Positions 12,901 to 21,900 of a stretch of DNA of 64,000 nucleotides are shown here, in pieces. This stretch comes from Patella vulgata (Eukaryota > Mollusca > Gastropoda > Patellidae), in assembly GCF_932274485.2 (NCBI RefSeq), contig NC_065887.2, positions 9,458,001 to 9,522,000 of the forward strand, in the 5' to 3' direction. Position 1 is the first letter of the stretch. Each line of letters opens with the position of its first letter. The notes under the pieces were generated by a model. It was not told the origin of the DNA and made no database searches. It saw only the letters and a list, made by a program, of their open reading frames with translations. The position numbers and the translations under genes were made by a program.

Positions 12901-15900
12901 ACTGAACTTATGAAGACGGGCATACGTCAACTACAGAATGATCTTTAACGTGCTGATAATGAATGGTCTTTAGCATCATCCGACGACTAAATGATGCTCC
13001 TTGCGTGGCCCTACGCCATGTACCACTGATCATAAAACACAAGGCTGATAAATTTAAAACGATAGCATATTGACAAGCCCTAACGTAACCTTTTTCTAAT
13101 ATAAAATAAAGAATTATAAGGCTCTATGCGCCATTTGCATTTTCGCCATTATATCAAATTTCTCATGACTTAAAACACGCTAAAAGGGTACTTAGTGCGA
13201 TTATTTAACATCTAATTAAGAAAACAAAATGAAAATATCCACGCTAGATAATATCACGGCTTTGATTGAACTAGGCCCATTAAGTATCTCCTCTGTCAAT
13301 ACAAGATGGCGATGCTCTGTTACGCTCGACCGTCATCATTATATAAGTCGGGGCAGAACAGCAGAACGTTAAACCCCATTTCATTTCATTTCATTTCATG
13401 TTACGTTCGAGCAGCACAGGTCGATGAAATTTCCATTGATCAAAACTTTGTAAACACTGAACCGAATTCATCAAATTTTGGACTGATATTCCTATTGGAG
13501 ATTCAACTTTCACAAAAAAGAGATTTAGATACCGATATATAACGCATTGAGCCGTTGAGCGCTCCCAAATTCATGTGTATGTTTTTTTTTATTTCTGCAA
13601 TAGAAATCCTACCCACCGGAGTTGTCTGTCAAAACGGAAGAAGATCCCAGCTTACAAAATCTAACAATCATCCATAAATATTTGATGATAAATAATGGGC
13701 CTAGTTTTCTTCCATCAACTTATGTAACAATCCAGTTACCTTATCTGTACCAAACAGGTGAAAAGCTTGTAGAATCTGCCATTGCTAAAGTAAGTACTTG
13801 ATTCATTTGGTTTATTACATTACTCGCATTATCCACGAACCGTACCGAGGAAGAAGTGACGACGCCTTGCAGTGGGAAAATAAGCCCGCTAGTGGCGTTT
13901 CCGACTATTCTTAGTCGAAAATTAACTGCCAGGGCTTCGGTTAGATGCGCTCCAACGCTACCCCTGACCAGGCCCGTGTCCTGTAACACATCTGGAAATG
14001 ACTAACTCGGTGAAGACACGACTGGGTCCTCTGTCCTGCAACATCCTGACTAACACGGTGAAGGCCTGGACCGAGCCCGTGACCTCCTGTTGAGTGGGGT
14101 ACCGTGGCTTAAACGTGTGGCCTAAATGACGATGTTCAGCGAACGTGCACCCAATTAACAACAAGAGGACTTCTTGTGTCATTATCACCCAGTATAATCA
14201 ATGAATTTGAATTTCACACTAAATGTTGGATTTAACTCCGAGAACATTGACCTTATTTGAAGTCCAATCTTAGTAAACCTTTTGTTACATGCTCAGAACA
14301 TACAAATTGAGATAAAATTTAAAAAAAAAACACTTGGTAAGCAATTTGTTCTAGGTTTCCTATAGCCGAAGTCATAGATTGGCTAGACCGAAATGTTGTA
14401 ATGAAGTTTATCAAAGTAATGCGTCTGTTTTAGATTAAAACTGAAAGTGGGGAAGAAGTGAATTGTAGTTTATCGTATAAATCATCTCAGGGTGGTAACA
14501 CACGACCCTCCACGACAACCAGCACAATGACTACCACGACGACCGCTGGTACAAGCGTTCAAGCCGACACAATCACCACTCAAACAACCACCGAATCCAC
14601 AACTGTAACAACAACGACCGCTGGCAAAAATCACAATATTCCAGACGTAGCCCCTAGTCGTAAACGGCGAGAAGCGTCCGATAAAAAGAAAGATATGGAA
14701 GACAATGCACACCATTTGGTATGTTATTAAGTAGGCAGACAATCTCCTTCCACTGCCTGATCTCCTACTGTTGCTATAATTATACATGTATACCTATATC
14801 TTCCAACTTACAATAACACGAATTTAATAATAAAGTATTTATGCTGCATATTTAACGTTTTGAAAATTGTTTGACCAAAATGTTCTTTATAAAATATTTA
14901 GGCTTCATATTTAAACTTAAATCTGTTGGGGCTTTAATATTCTGGATATTGTTATTGTTATTTAAATTTGTTGGTTTTTTCCTAGGATTGTAACAATTAT
15001 TATTGTGGTGAGATGTTATGTAAACTTCCTGAATCACTTCAACCTAGAGAAAGCATCATGGTCGATCTAACTATTGTCATGAATATTAAAGATCTCCCGT
15101 TCAAGGTAATCTAACTATTGTCATGAATATTAAAGATCTCCCGTTCAAGGTAATCTAACTATTGTCATGAATATTAAAGATCTCCCCTTAAAGGTAATCT
15201 AACTATTGTCATGAATATTAAAGATCTCCCCTTCAAGGTAATCTATAGAACTATTGTCATGAATAACTATTGTCGTGTTATAAATAATACCATTTATTAC
15301 AGGATCATGATGTAATGAAATATATGACCACGGCAACCGTTCTACAGCCCAGTCATTTACTATTTCTACCTTGGAATGGAGATAAAGAAGGACAGGTAAA
15401 TAGGTTGATTTCATTATTTCTTTTGACAGTTGTAGTAATGCATTCCCGACTAACACATGATGCAAATATAACAATATAACGATGCAGATTCGTTGTTTGT
15501 TTTTCTTATTTTTTTGTTGTCCTACTTTTGTGCACCAACCGGGATAATACAGACAGAAAAATTGTGCATAATAGGTTTTAGATAGGTATATTACATTTGA
15601 CATCGCCAAATAACAATTATTTGATATCTCCCCCACATAGAAACTTTTGATATTATATCTCGCCCCACATAAAAATTACTTGATAACTCTCCCATATAGA
15701 AACTACTTGATGATACCCCCCCCCCCCCAACACACATAAAAATTACTTGATATCTCCACCACATAGAAACTACTTGATATTCCCCCGGCCCCTTATATCC
15801 CCCACATAAAAATTACTTGATATCTCCCCAACATAGAAATTACTTGACATTCCCCCCATATACAAACTACTTGATATCTCCCCCACATAAAAATTACTTG

Positions 15901-16706
15901 ATATACCCCCACACCCACATTGAAATTATGATATATCTACCACATATAGAAATTACTTGATATCTCCTCCACACCCCCATAGAAATTATTTTATATCTAC
16001 CACATAATAGAAATTACTTGATATCTTCCCCACATATTGAAAAATCGATATATCCCCCAAATAGATATGGCTACTTTACTCAACCCGGAATATATCCCTA
16101 TACTGATTTGTTTGGAACAAATTGGTTTCTATTTTTATTCATTTTATTTATATAAATATTTAAAACATTATCACCCCTATTATTCAGGTATCGACCCCGA
16201 TATTTAAAGAATATGGTAGTTCTGGTGTAAATATATGGATACCAATTGGTAGTGTTATAGGAGCTTTGTGTCTACTTGTTTTATTGGCCATTATTCTTAG
16301 AAAGGTAAGATATATGAATGAATGGATGAATGAAAACTTCATACTTTTCTATAGCGACCAGGCTAATGAAGACAGACATTCGTCACATTATGCCCGAACA
16401 GCAATTGAATTCCAATTATTAAGGGGCAATGTTATACGTGCACTCGGAACATCGGGGTTTTATTTATTATAAATCTAAAATCATTGTATTATAATTCAAT
16501 GAAATATTCTAATACCAAGTATAAAAATGAGTGGGAATTCTTTAAATCAGAAGTGGTATCGAGTGTTCTAGTGTAGTTATAACGCTTCTATATTACAGTG
16601 TGGGTTCTTTAAGAGGGAAAAGAAAGATGCTCTACAGAAGTGGAAGAGAGAAAGTGGATATTACAAGAGAACGAGTTCTAGAAACCCTAACAACCAAACT
16701 TCATAA
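925..16706 (+). CDS. Integrin alpha subunit (no I domain), 5'-incomplete, 19 exons
   Basis: A single-pass cell-surface receptor chain that would pair with an integrin beta chain and bind extracellular matrix or cells. Exons: 925-1016, 1500-1697, 3188-3233, 4115-4201, 5194-5279, 5766-5834, 6306-6467, 7529-7637, 8248-8430, 8971-9174, 9691-9848, 10860-10991, 11691-12172, 13604-13789, 14434-14718, 14986-15105, 15303-15395, 16188-16304, 16599-16706; about 970 codons. Propeller (FG-GAP) signatures include ICAPRFKD, YVLGAPGLNSW, FAAGAPKF and GSYFG, plus calcium loops DVNGDGWDD, DVNGDGID and DVDDNGYPD. Thigh, calf-1 and calf-2 follow, then a transmembrane helix and CGFFKR tail. No I domain lies between the second and third propeller repeats. 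Exon phases agree at every junction except 12172/13604, which is off by one base with canonical sites. The signal peptide and start of the first propeller blade are missing, either before the window or not recognised in 1-924. The ligand class (laminin-, RGD- or other) cannot be assigned. Confidence 0.93.
1893..2030 (-). mobile_element. SINE family 1 with internal deletion
   Basis: The tail and 3' body (GAAGACGGGCATACGCCATA) join directly to the tRNA-like head (CCCACTTAGTCACCGTGG); the middle is missing. Confidence 0.75.
2040..2273. mobile_element. Small inverted-repeat element, shorter copy
   Basis: Same ends as 51460-51788 (AATCTGATTGAAATA ... TTTAATCAGATT), and internal matches such as GGTTATAT and CCTAGTGTA-like blocks. 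In an integrin intron. Confidence 0.65.
2516..2753. mobile_element. Inverted-repeat unit with hammerhead-like motif
   Basis: Inverted ends of about 35 bases (AGTATACAGGTCACAATTCT on the left) enclose, at 2671-2705, CTTGATAAT, a possible 6-bp stem GACTAG/CTAGTC with loop AGAAGC, and then CGAAACGTCG. The order resembles a hammerhead ribozyme (core CUGAUGA, stem II, GAAA), as is known from the terminal repeats of Penelope-like elements, but the first core box is not canonical. Confidence 0.5.
3364..3987. mobile_element. hAT-like non-autonomous element with perfect 8-bp target duplication
   Basis: The ends are CAGTGGCGG and CCGCCACTG. The flanks at 3356-3363 and 3988-3995 are both CACCTGAA. The element holds G and C homopolymers near its left end and no transposase. 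It lies in an integrin intron; a related copy is at 61458-62170. Confidence 0.88.
4558..4835 (+). mobile_element. Half copy of the TA-flanked element
   Basis: It begins TA-CATTATGCAAGAGCTAAAT and follows the left arm of the 27825-28927 element for about 280 bases, in an integrin intron. No matching right arm follows. Confidence 0.7.
5305..5570 (+). repeat. 24-base minisatellite after an integrin exon
   Basis: About ten units of the type CAATCTGACACTCCATGTACTGAC directly after the donor of exon 5194-5279. The unit length is a multiple of three, so several frames stay open by chance. It does not resemble the neighbouring exon. Confidence 0.85.
6039..6345 (+). repeat. Tandem array of an integrin splice acceptor plus exon start
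   Basis: Units begin near 6039, 6084, 6121, 6162, 6205, 6247 and 6290 (37-45 bases, mostly 42-43). A typical unit holds a T-rich tract, GTTTACAG or a variant, then about 27 bases similar to the start of exon 6306-6467. The true exon begins in the last unit after TTTACAG at 6305. The copies grow more similar to the real exon edge toward the exon, and several keep an AG at the right place. Confidence 0.9.
6546..6780 (+). repeat. Tandem duplication of about 127 bases
   Basis: TTTTAAACAAGAAACATGTC starts two copies (6546 and about 6675), each running to GTCTAGATGCACCATCTT. In an integrin intron. Confidence 0.85.
6975..7210 (+). repeat. Interspersed repeat, uninterrupted copy
   Basis: It matches in inverted orientation the sequence that surrounds the piggyBac-like element at 42480-43450, including GTGAATATTCGCTAGGCC and AATAATTTTTACCTAC-like blocks. 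Non-coding, in an integrin intron. Confidence 0.7.
8520..8680 (+). repeat. Three-copy tandem repeat
   Basis: Units of about 50-60 bases containing GTCATTATACTACAGTATTT and GGTATTACAATAGTGATAAA, just after integrin exon 8248-8430. Not exon-like. Confidence 0.85.
8679..8892 (+). mobile_element. SINE family 1, 5'-truncated
   Basis: Starts TCCGGTGCTTTCTCCCC and ends near CCAGCCTTCATTGGCCCA, with a body typical of the family. It follows a three-copy tandem repeat at 8520-8678. Confidence 0.7.
9330..9632 (-). mobile_element. SINE family 2 with duplicated head
   Basis: A decayed copy (9330-9533) with CACGAGGTTGGACAGGG is followed by a second partial head region (9541-9632) with CCACTCCTTGTCATGTACAA. 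In an integrin intron. Confidence 0.7.
9901..10060 (-). mobile_element. SINE family 1, deleted copy
   Basis: A 3' end (AAATGGGGTTTAGCGTCCTA) and a tRNA-like head (GATCTAATCCCGGATCGC ... GAGCCACCGTGG) with most of the body missing. Confidence 0.65.
10165..10640 (+). repeat. Interspersed non-coding repeat, family Y
   Basis: Shares with 26510-26955 and 27100-27530 the order TTAAAGGAGCC-like start, a GCGCCATTTGTAAT-like block, ATAATTAATTAGAAATT and a CACCCTTTGAG-like end. No coding content. In an integrin intron. Confidence 0.6.
11336..11545 (-). repeat. Tandem SINE family 1 3' ends
   Basis: Four consecutive diverged copies of the family-1 3' terminal 60-70 bases (GGGGTTTAACGCCCTACT-type starts, each with a GGCTAATGAATTC-like block). 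Confidence 0.6.
12480..12860 (+). repeat. Minisatellite in an integrin intron
   Basis: About seven degenerate units of 45-65 bases with AAAGATACATTCCCACGTTT and TTGATTGCTTCCCCCTCAAT. Confidence 0.8.
12850..12990 (-). mobile_element. SINE family 1 fragment
   Basis: 3' end and part of the body: GGTTTAACATCTAATG, GAAGACGGGCATACGTC, GATCTTTAACGTGCTG. Confidence 0.5.
14434..14718 (+). CDS. Integrin alpha calf-2 exon with Thr-rich insert and furin-type site
   Basis: This 95-codon, phase-0 exon of the integrin gene starts in calf-2 (IKTESGEEVNCSLSY). It then enters a stretch dominated by Thr, with some Ser and Pro, encoded at about 14500-14630, and ends with SRKRREAS (RKRR at 14659-14670). Many alpha chains without an I domain are cut by a proprotein convertase at such a basic site in calf-2, giving disulphide-linked heavy and light chains. 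The Thr-rich run just before the site resembles a mucin-type O-glycosylated linker and is unusual for the family; this reading is inference. The next exon (14986) carries the Cys pattern CNNYYCGEMLC expected after the cleavage loop. Confidence 0.9.
15061..15255 (+). repeat. Tandem array of an integrin exon end plus splice donor
   Basis: The last 45 coding bases of exon 14986-15105 are followed by copies of a 44-base unit at 15106-15149, 15150-15193 and 15194-15237, plus a partial one. Each copy repeats the coding text for TIVMNIKDLPFK and the following GTAATC donor almost without change, so at least four near-identical donors lie in a row. The high identity suggests recent duplication. Confidence 0.93.
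15630..16060 (+). repeat. Minisatellite in an integrin intron
   Basis: About fourteen units of 28-35 bases of the type CACATAGAAATTACTTGATA with TCTCCCCC, varying in length. It lies between the last calf-2 exon and the transmembrane exon. Confidence 0.85.
16188..16304 (+). CDS. Integrin alpha transmembrane exon
   Basis: A 39-codon, phase-0 exon. A short juxtamembrane stretch (VSTPIFKEYGSSG) is followed by a helix of about 23 hydrophobic residues (IWIPIGSVIGALCLLVLLAI) ending in LRK. The final coding exon at 16599-16706 supplies CGFFKR and a short basic tail that stops at 16704-16706. GFFKR is the membrane-proximal motif that clasps the beta-subunit tail and keeps integrins inactive. Only about 36 residues follow the membrane. 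The intron between the two exons holds a decayed family-1 SINE. Confidence 0.93.
16312..16458 (-). mobile_element. SINE family 1 fragment between the last two integrin coding exons
   Basis: Contains AGCGACCAGGCTAATGAAGA and later TTATACGTGCACTCGGAAC, the family-1 order, strongly decayed. Confidence 0.55.
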
Positions 16707-18540
16707 ATAACATTCTAGTGTATTTAATGTATGACTTATGCAAATTTTGCATACAACATTAAATTCATTTCAAGTTTAGGTAAACCTGCAAGCATGTCTT
16801 CTAGATAATATTAAATTCATTGATAAATTTATAAATATTTAAAAGTTTAAACAGCCTACAGAAAACACGCCTCGCCCTTATTTGATTATCTCTCTTGTAT
16901 GAATATACTAGATAAAAGGCATAATACAGAGTTATTTTAAATTCCATATCTACTGAATACATCTTTAATATCAGCTTTTCATTTTTTAATAAAACCAAGA
17001 AGGTTTATATATTTTTAATTTTTTTTTTAATGTACCGTTTTTTTGTTGTTTTTTTTTTGTATAATATACTATTTTTTTCTGAGATTTAAATATATGTAAT
17101 ACGATGCATGTTTAATATCACCTTTTCATTTTTTAATAAAACCAAGAAGGTTTTTATATTTTTCTTCTTTTATTATATACCGCTTTTGTATAATATACTA
17201 ATTTGTTTTCTTAAATTTAAATATATGTAATAAGATGCAAATATTATGATAGTTTTTTTTTAAAAGGACGAAATAATATTGTTTTTTAAATTATGTTTCT
17301 TATATTTTTATAATGCATGTGGTCGACGTAATTAAATAATTTAAACCTACTATACTAATGACCAAAAGAAAGTATACACTGTGCATTTCATGCTGCATCA
17401 ACTAAAGTCGTTTTCCATTGTATGCGGTATTTGGGTACTATCTCAATCTGTTTCACTTTTTTTATTTTGTTTAGAAATGAAATGAAATGGGGTTTAACGT
17501 CCTACATTTTGTTTAGAAATGTTAAGTTTGGACGCAAGAGACTCTCAGTAAAGTTTTATCAATTGTTTTTAATCTAAATAAAACTTATTCCTATTTTTAG
17601 TGTGTATACCTTCTTTTGGATATTAGTATATATGAAATAAAAATAAAGTACACATACATATATATCAAAATTAAAAACTGTTCAAATCCTTTAAAGAGGC
17701 ATTATCCAAGAGCTAACTCTACTTTGTTTACGACCTTCATATGTTATATTATTATAATTTAGACATTTATTTATATGCTAAGTCCATAATCAACTACCTA
17801 GAAAAACCGATGGCATATATATTGATTGGATTAGAAAACAGCCGCCATATTGTCCTTAAACGATATGGACACAACTCATGGAGATTGTCGATTGAAAAAT
17901 ACAATCGAGATAATTATGCGTTTTATTATCAAAACTGTCAAACACCCATGGCTTCGTTCAGAATTAAGTAATTTGGGCGCCCTGGGTTTATTTGGAATAT
18001 GATAGTGTATAAAATTAATTACGTTTATTTTCTTGTTAAAAGTGATAATTCCTCATTAAATATTTTAAACAGTATTACATCAACTGAACTATAACATTTA
18101 TATAATTGTTTCCAGATTTATATAACAATGTTTAATTATAGATATATATCTATATATATAACTGTCGGGTTGCCAGTTAGTGATACCCTGACATTTTTGC
18201 CCAGTGCTTTGTTTTTTCGGGTAATCCAGTATTTATCTAGTAAGTTAATACACAGTAGGTTGATTACTTTCAAGAGTTCTTGAATGAAAATATTAAAGTA
18301 ATGAAACTAAAGCAAAGAAAACTAGAATTGGAAATTAAAAAAATAGAAAATTAATAATAAATAACTTCATGACCAGACATATTAGTTTTTTTTTATGAAA
18401 ATGGGCAATAAATAAATAAATCCATGTACTTCATTGGATTTCTATGTTTGGTATATAAAATCATATTTAAGTATAAACCTGTCAATACCCTCGAACCACA
18501 TGAAATTAATTTACGAATTGTCAATTCAGAAAGATTTATG
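16707..18540. other. Shared 3' intergenic region of integrin and PON-A
   Basis: AT-rich sequence between two convergent genes. It holds a duplicated block with AATAAAACCAAGAAGG (near 16988 and 17135), T-rich tracts, a tiny SINE tail (GAAATGAAATGGGGTTTAAC near 17475) and, from 17698, a weak match to the ends of the TA-flanked element. No coding exon recognised. Confidence 0.6.
16988..16993 (+). promoter_or_regulatory. Possible poly(A) signal of the integrin gene
   Basis: An AATAAA hexamer lies about 280 bases after the integrin stop codon. The surrounding block of about 50 bases recurs near 17110-17160, also with AATAAA, so the 3' end may have two alternative poly(A) sites made by a local duplication. 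Confidence 0.4.
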
Positions 18541-18544
18541 GTTT

Positions 18545-18740
18545 TTATTATTCGGAATTCGTCGTCACGATTCATGTTTGTTTATGATAATGCATGATTT
18601 ATAGGATTTATTTCGGGAAGGGGCGTAACTCTTTCTTTGCATGCGTAAACGGGAATTTTTGTATGCGGTTGATTATCCAGTTCGTCAAATATTGACAACT
18701 GATCCGGACTCTCCATACGGTGAGGACTAGGCGTTCTGGG
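18545..18740 (+). repeat. Interspersed repeat, family Z
   Basis: AATTCGTCGTCACGATTCAT, CGTCAAATATTGACAAC and GGTTCTGGGTG-like blocks recur at 25262-25435 and, in part, at 55880-56020. Non-coding; it lies between the integrin and PON-A 3' ends. Confidence 0.65.
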
Positions 18741-18946
18741 TGTCCGTGACTAATTACACTTAATCGTTTTATCAATAATTTGTTACTTGATTAAACCAAT
18801 ACAACACCCATAATTAGGGCACGATTCAAAATATTTATGTATTAAAATTTCTATAAATTTTGAAACTAAGATAGAAATCGAAAGTAGTATGTAAGTTAAA
18901 CTCAAACTAAAGCATACAAAAGGTAAACAAATAAATCTACACCCGC

Positions 18947-21900
18947 CTACTCTGGTATATCAAAACTACAAATAACAGTTTTATCAATAACAGAGCCTAT
19001 GAGTAATTTATTATTGAACACAATGGCAGTCGCAGATCCCGATATAAGATCACCATCATCATAAAACAGCTCCTTTGTTCCAGTAACATTACCGTCTTTC
19101 ATTTCCAATTTCAAAACCTGAAAGTAATTTTAACAGATTAGCATGGGGCCAGAAGGCAAAAATCTAATTGAAGAGTCCAGGGGAAGAACGATCTAAGTCA
19201 CATTTTTGTCTTTTCGCATAAAAGGCAAAACAAACTTTTGGACGAGAATCCTTGACGCGAACAGAACAACGAGTGGGTTCAATCACAACTTCAAATGTTG
19301 TTTAATATGAATCATAATTACAAGTACAACAACTGACTTCCACTTTCAGCCAAATTAGAGTCAAATAAAGGGTACGATGGAGGTCATTTCAGAAGGACCT
19401 TGGTTCAATGTGACTCCGATCGTTTTTACCTGAAAATGATTGTTCCACAGAAAGCTTATACAATTTGCTACCCGATGGCGCCATTAACTGGGGTTCGTTG
19501 AAAGTGTAACTTATCTCGTTCTTCCCCGGGACTCTTCAATTGTAAAACACATTTAGTCTGATCTGATAAGCCAAGAGGTTTTTTTTTTAAAGTCGTGTAA
19601 AAAATTACATTTTAGAAGTTATGAAAATAAAATTACATTTTAGAAGTTAAATGAAAATAAAATTACATTTTAGAAGTTAATTGAAAATAAAATTACATTT
19701 TAGAAGTTATGAAAATAAAATTACATATTCAGACAGAATAAAGATATGCTTTCTATCATAGAACCTGTTTTTGGCCCCACTACGATTAGAAGCACCGGAA
19801 ATAAGTTTAGACTTGATGTGCACACCATGTTCGCTTGCCATAAAGTCGGTGGTTAAAACAAAAAAGCAAGGTATTACTTTATCTCTGGGGGCATAATAAT
19901 ATCATAGTTCAAAGACCATATACATTTAGTACCTGTGATGGTGTTCGGTAGACTTGAGGATTGTCTAAATGTCGTGCTAGTTGATATTTAATAGGATGCG
20001 AGCCAATATACAGATGATCTGTCTTCATATCCACAATAATGTTATCTATAAACGTGTATAAAGGATAAACCTACAATCAGAAAACAAAAACTAAAACATA
20101 CACACACACAAATCTACATACACACCCACACGCGCATCAAAACCCCAAATGGCATTCGTGTAAGTGTAGGGGTGGGGAGAGGGCATTCTGAAAGTAGGAT
20201 TGGTTATTCCCATTCAGATTTAGAGCCACACAATCCTCTGAGATATGTCGATAGTTGCAAAATCAAAATTCGTTTAAATGAGTTTCATGCCAGGTTCCCA
20301 CTGTCGTGCGATGCGTTACAATAGTATTGTCTCTATTGAGTCTACGATCCGGTACGTGTAAATACGTTTGGATACGTTTCAATACGATCAACACAATTGC
20401 TACGACTGACCTCAATATATGATTAGACATGATTTTAATCGTAGCACGAATCGTGATAGTGGGGAACTAGCATTAACGATTTTGTCCTGAAAAAGGTTTA
20501 CGAGACTTCGGCGACTGGAACAACATTCGGTAAATATTGATATATGGTTTTTTGAACGTGGACACGGTTGCTCTTAATGCTTTAATCGGAAATCGCGTGA
20601 TCAGTAGAGCGTTTAAAATTGTTCTCTTTTATCAGGCTCAGAAACCTTTTTCAACCCATCAACAGGTTGATTAAACCTAATTTAACATTGAATAACCTGT
20701 TTAATAAACTCGACATTCGACATCCGACGTGTCAGTATATTTTTAGTCTAAATAAACATTGAATAACATGTCTAATAAACTCGACATTCGACATCCGACA
20801 TGTCAGTATATTGTTAGCCTAATTAAATCAACATTCGAAATCTCAAGTGTAAGTATATTGTTAGCCTCCTTGTATAATGGCTTACCTGTTTAATAATTAA
20901 ATCGTTATTGGCCTCCCTCTTGGCTACAACCAGTTCTCTTGCATCATGGTTACTGATATAAATATATCTAAAACAAAATTACTATCAATAAAAAGAAACC
21001 CATTGTGGAAAAATAAATCAATTAAATGACCGAATTAAGAATTTACTTTTCGGTCAATTTCCATATATAGGATTGTAACCATATAAACGTAAGTACCATA
21101 AAATCCTATTTTGTCCTGTGCAAAATCAATCAATATTTTTTTTTATCGCAATAAAGCTAGATATAATTATATTTTCTTGGAAAAACTATAGTATACAAAA
21201 CAAAGCAAAGTTTTGTAGTACGACATACGTTTATATAGAGAGACATAGCCATATTATCAAAATATATCTCAATATTCTTATCTCCCTACATCATATACCG
21301 TTAGAAAAGGCCATACCATCAAATACCACTCTATAGTTACCATCAAAATACACCTCAATATTCTTACCCCCCAACACCATATACAGCTATACTGTTTGAA
21401 AAGACCATACCACCATTAAATACCATTCTACAGTTACCATCAAAATAGACCTCGATATGCTTACCGCTGTACATCACACAGTTATACCCTTAGAAAAGTC
21501 CATACCATCAAATACCACTCTACATTGCTGTTATTGTCTCCCTACGTCACATACAGTTATACCGTTAGAAATACCATCAAATACCACTCTACAGTTACCA
21601 TCAAAACATACCACAATATTCTTCCCTCTCTACATCACATACAGTTATACTGTTAGATAAGGCCATACCATCAAATACCACTCTATAGTTACCATCAAAA
21701 TATACCACAATATTCTTACCTCTCTACATCACATACAGTTACACCGTTAGAAAAGGCCATAATACCACTCTACAGTTACCATCAAAATATACCTTACCTC
21801 GAAACCATTAGGCATACTATATAACACAAATCTGTAATCTTTGAAATTATACCACGTTATTCATACCTGCCATCATTAGACATAGCTATACCATTAGACA

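Noticed and set aside
13306-13542. Possible extra integrin exon (VDEISIDQNFVNTEPNSS)
   Set aside because: No donor site follows the open part, and calf-1 and calf-2 are already continuous on either side; it would not mend the phase conflict cleanly.
17741-17971. 76-residue open frame on the + strand
   Set aside because: It lies in a region resembling the ends of the TA-flanked DNA element; no homology recognised.
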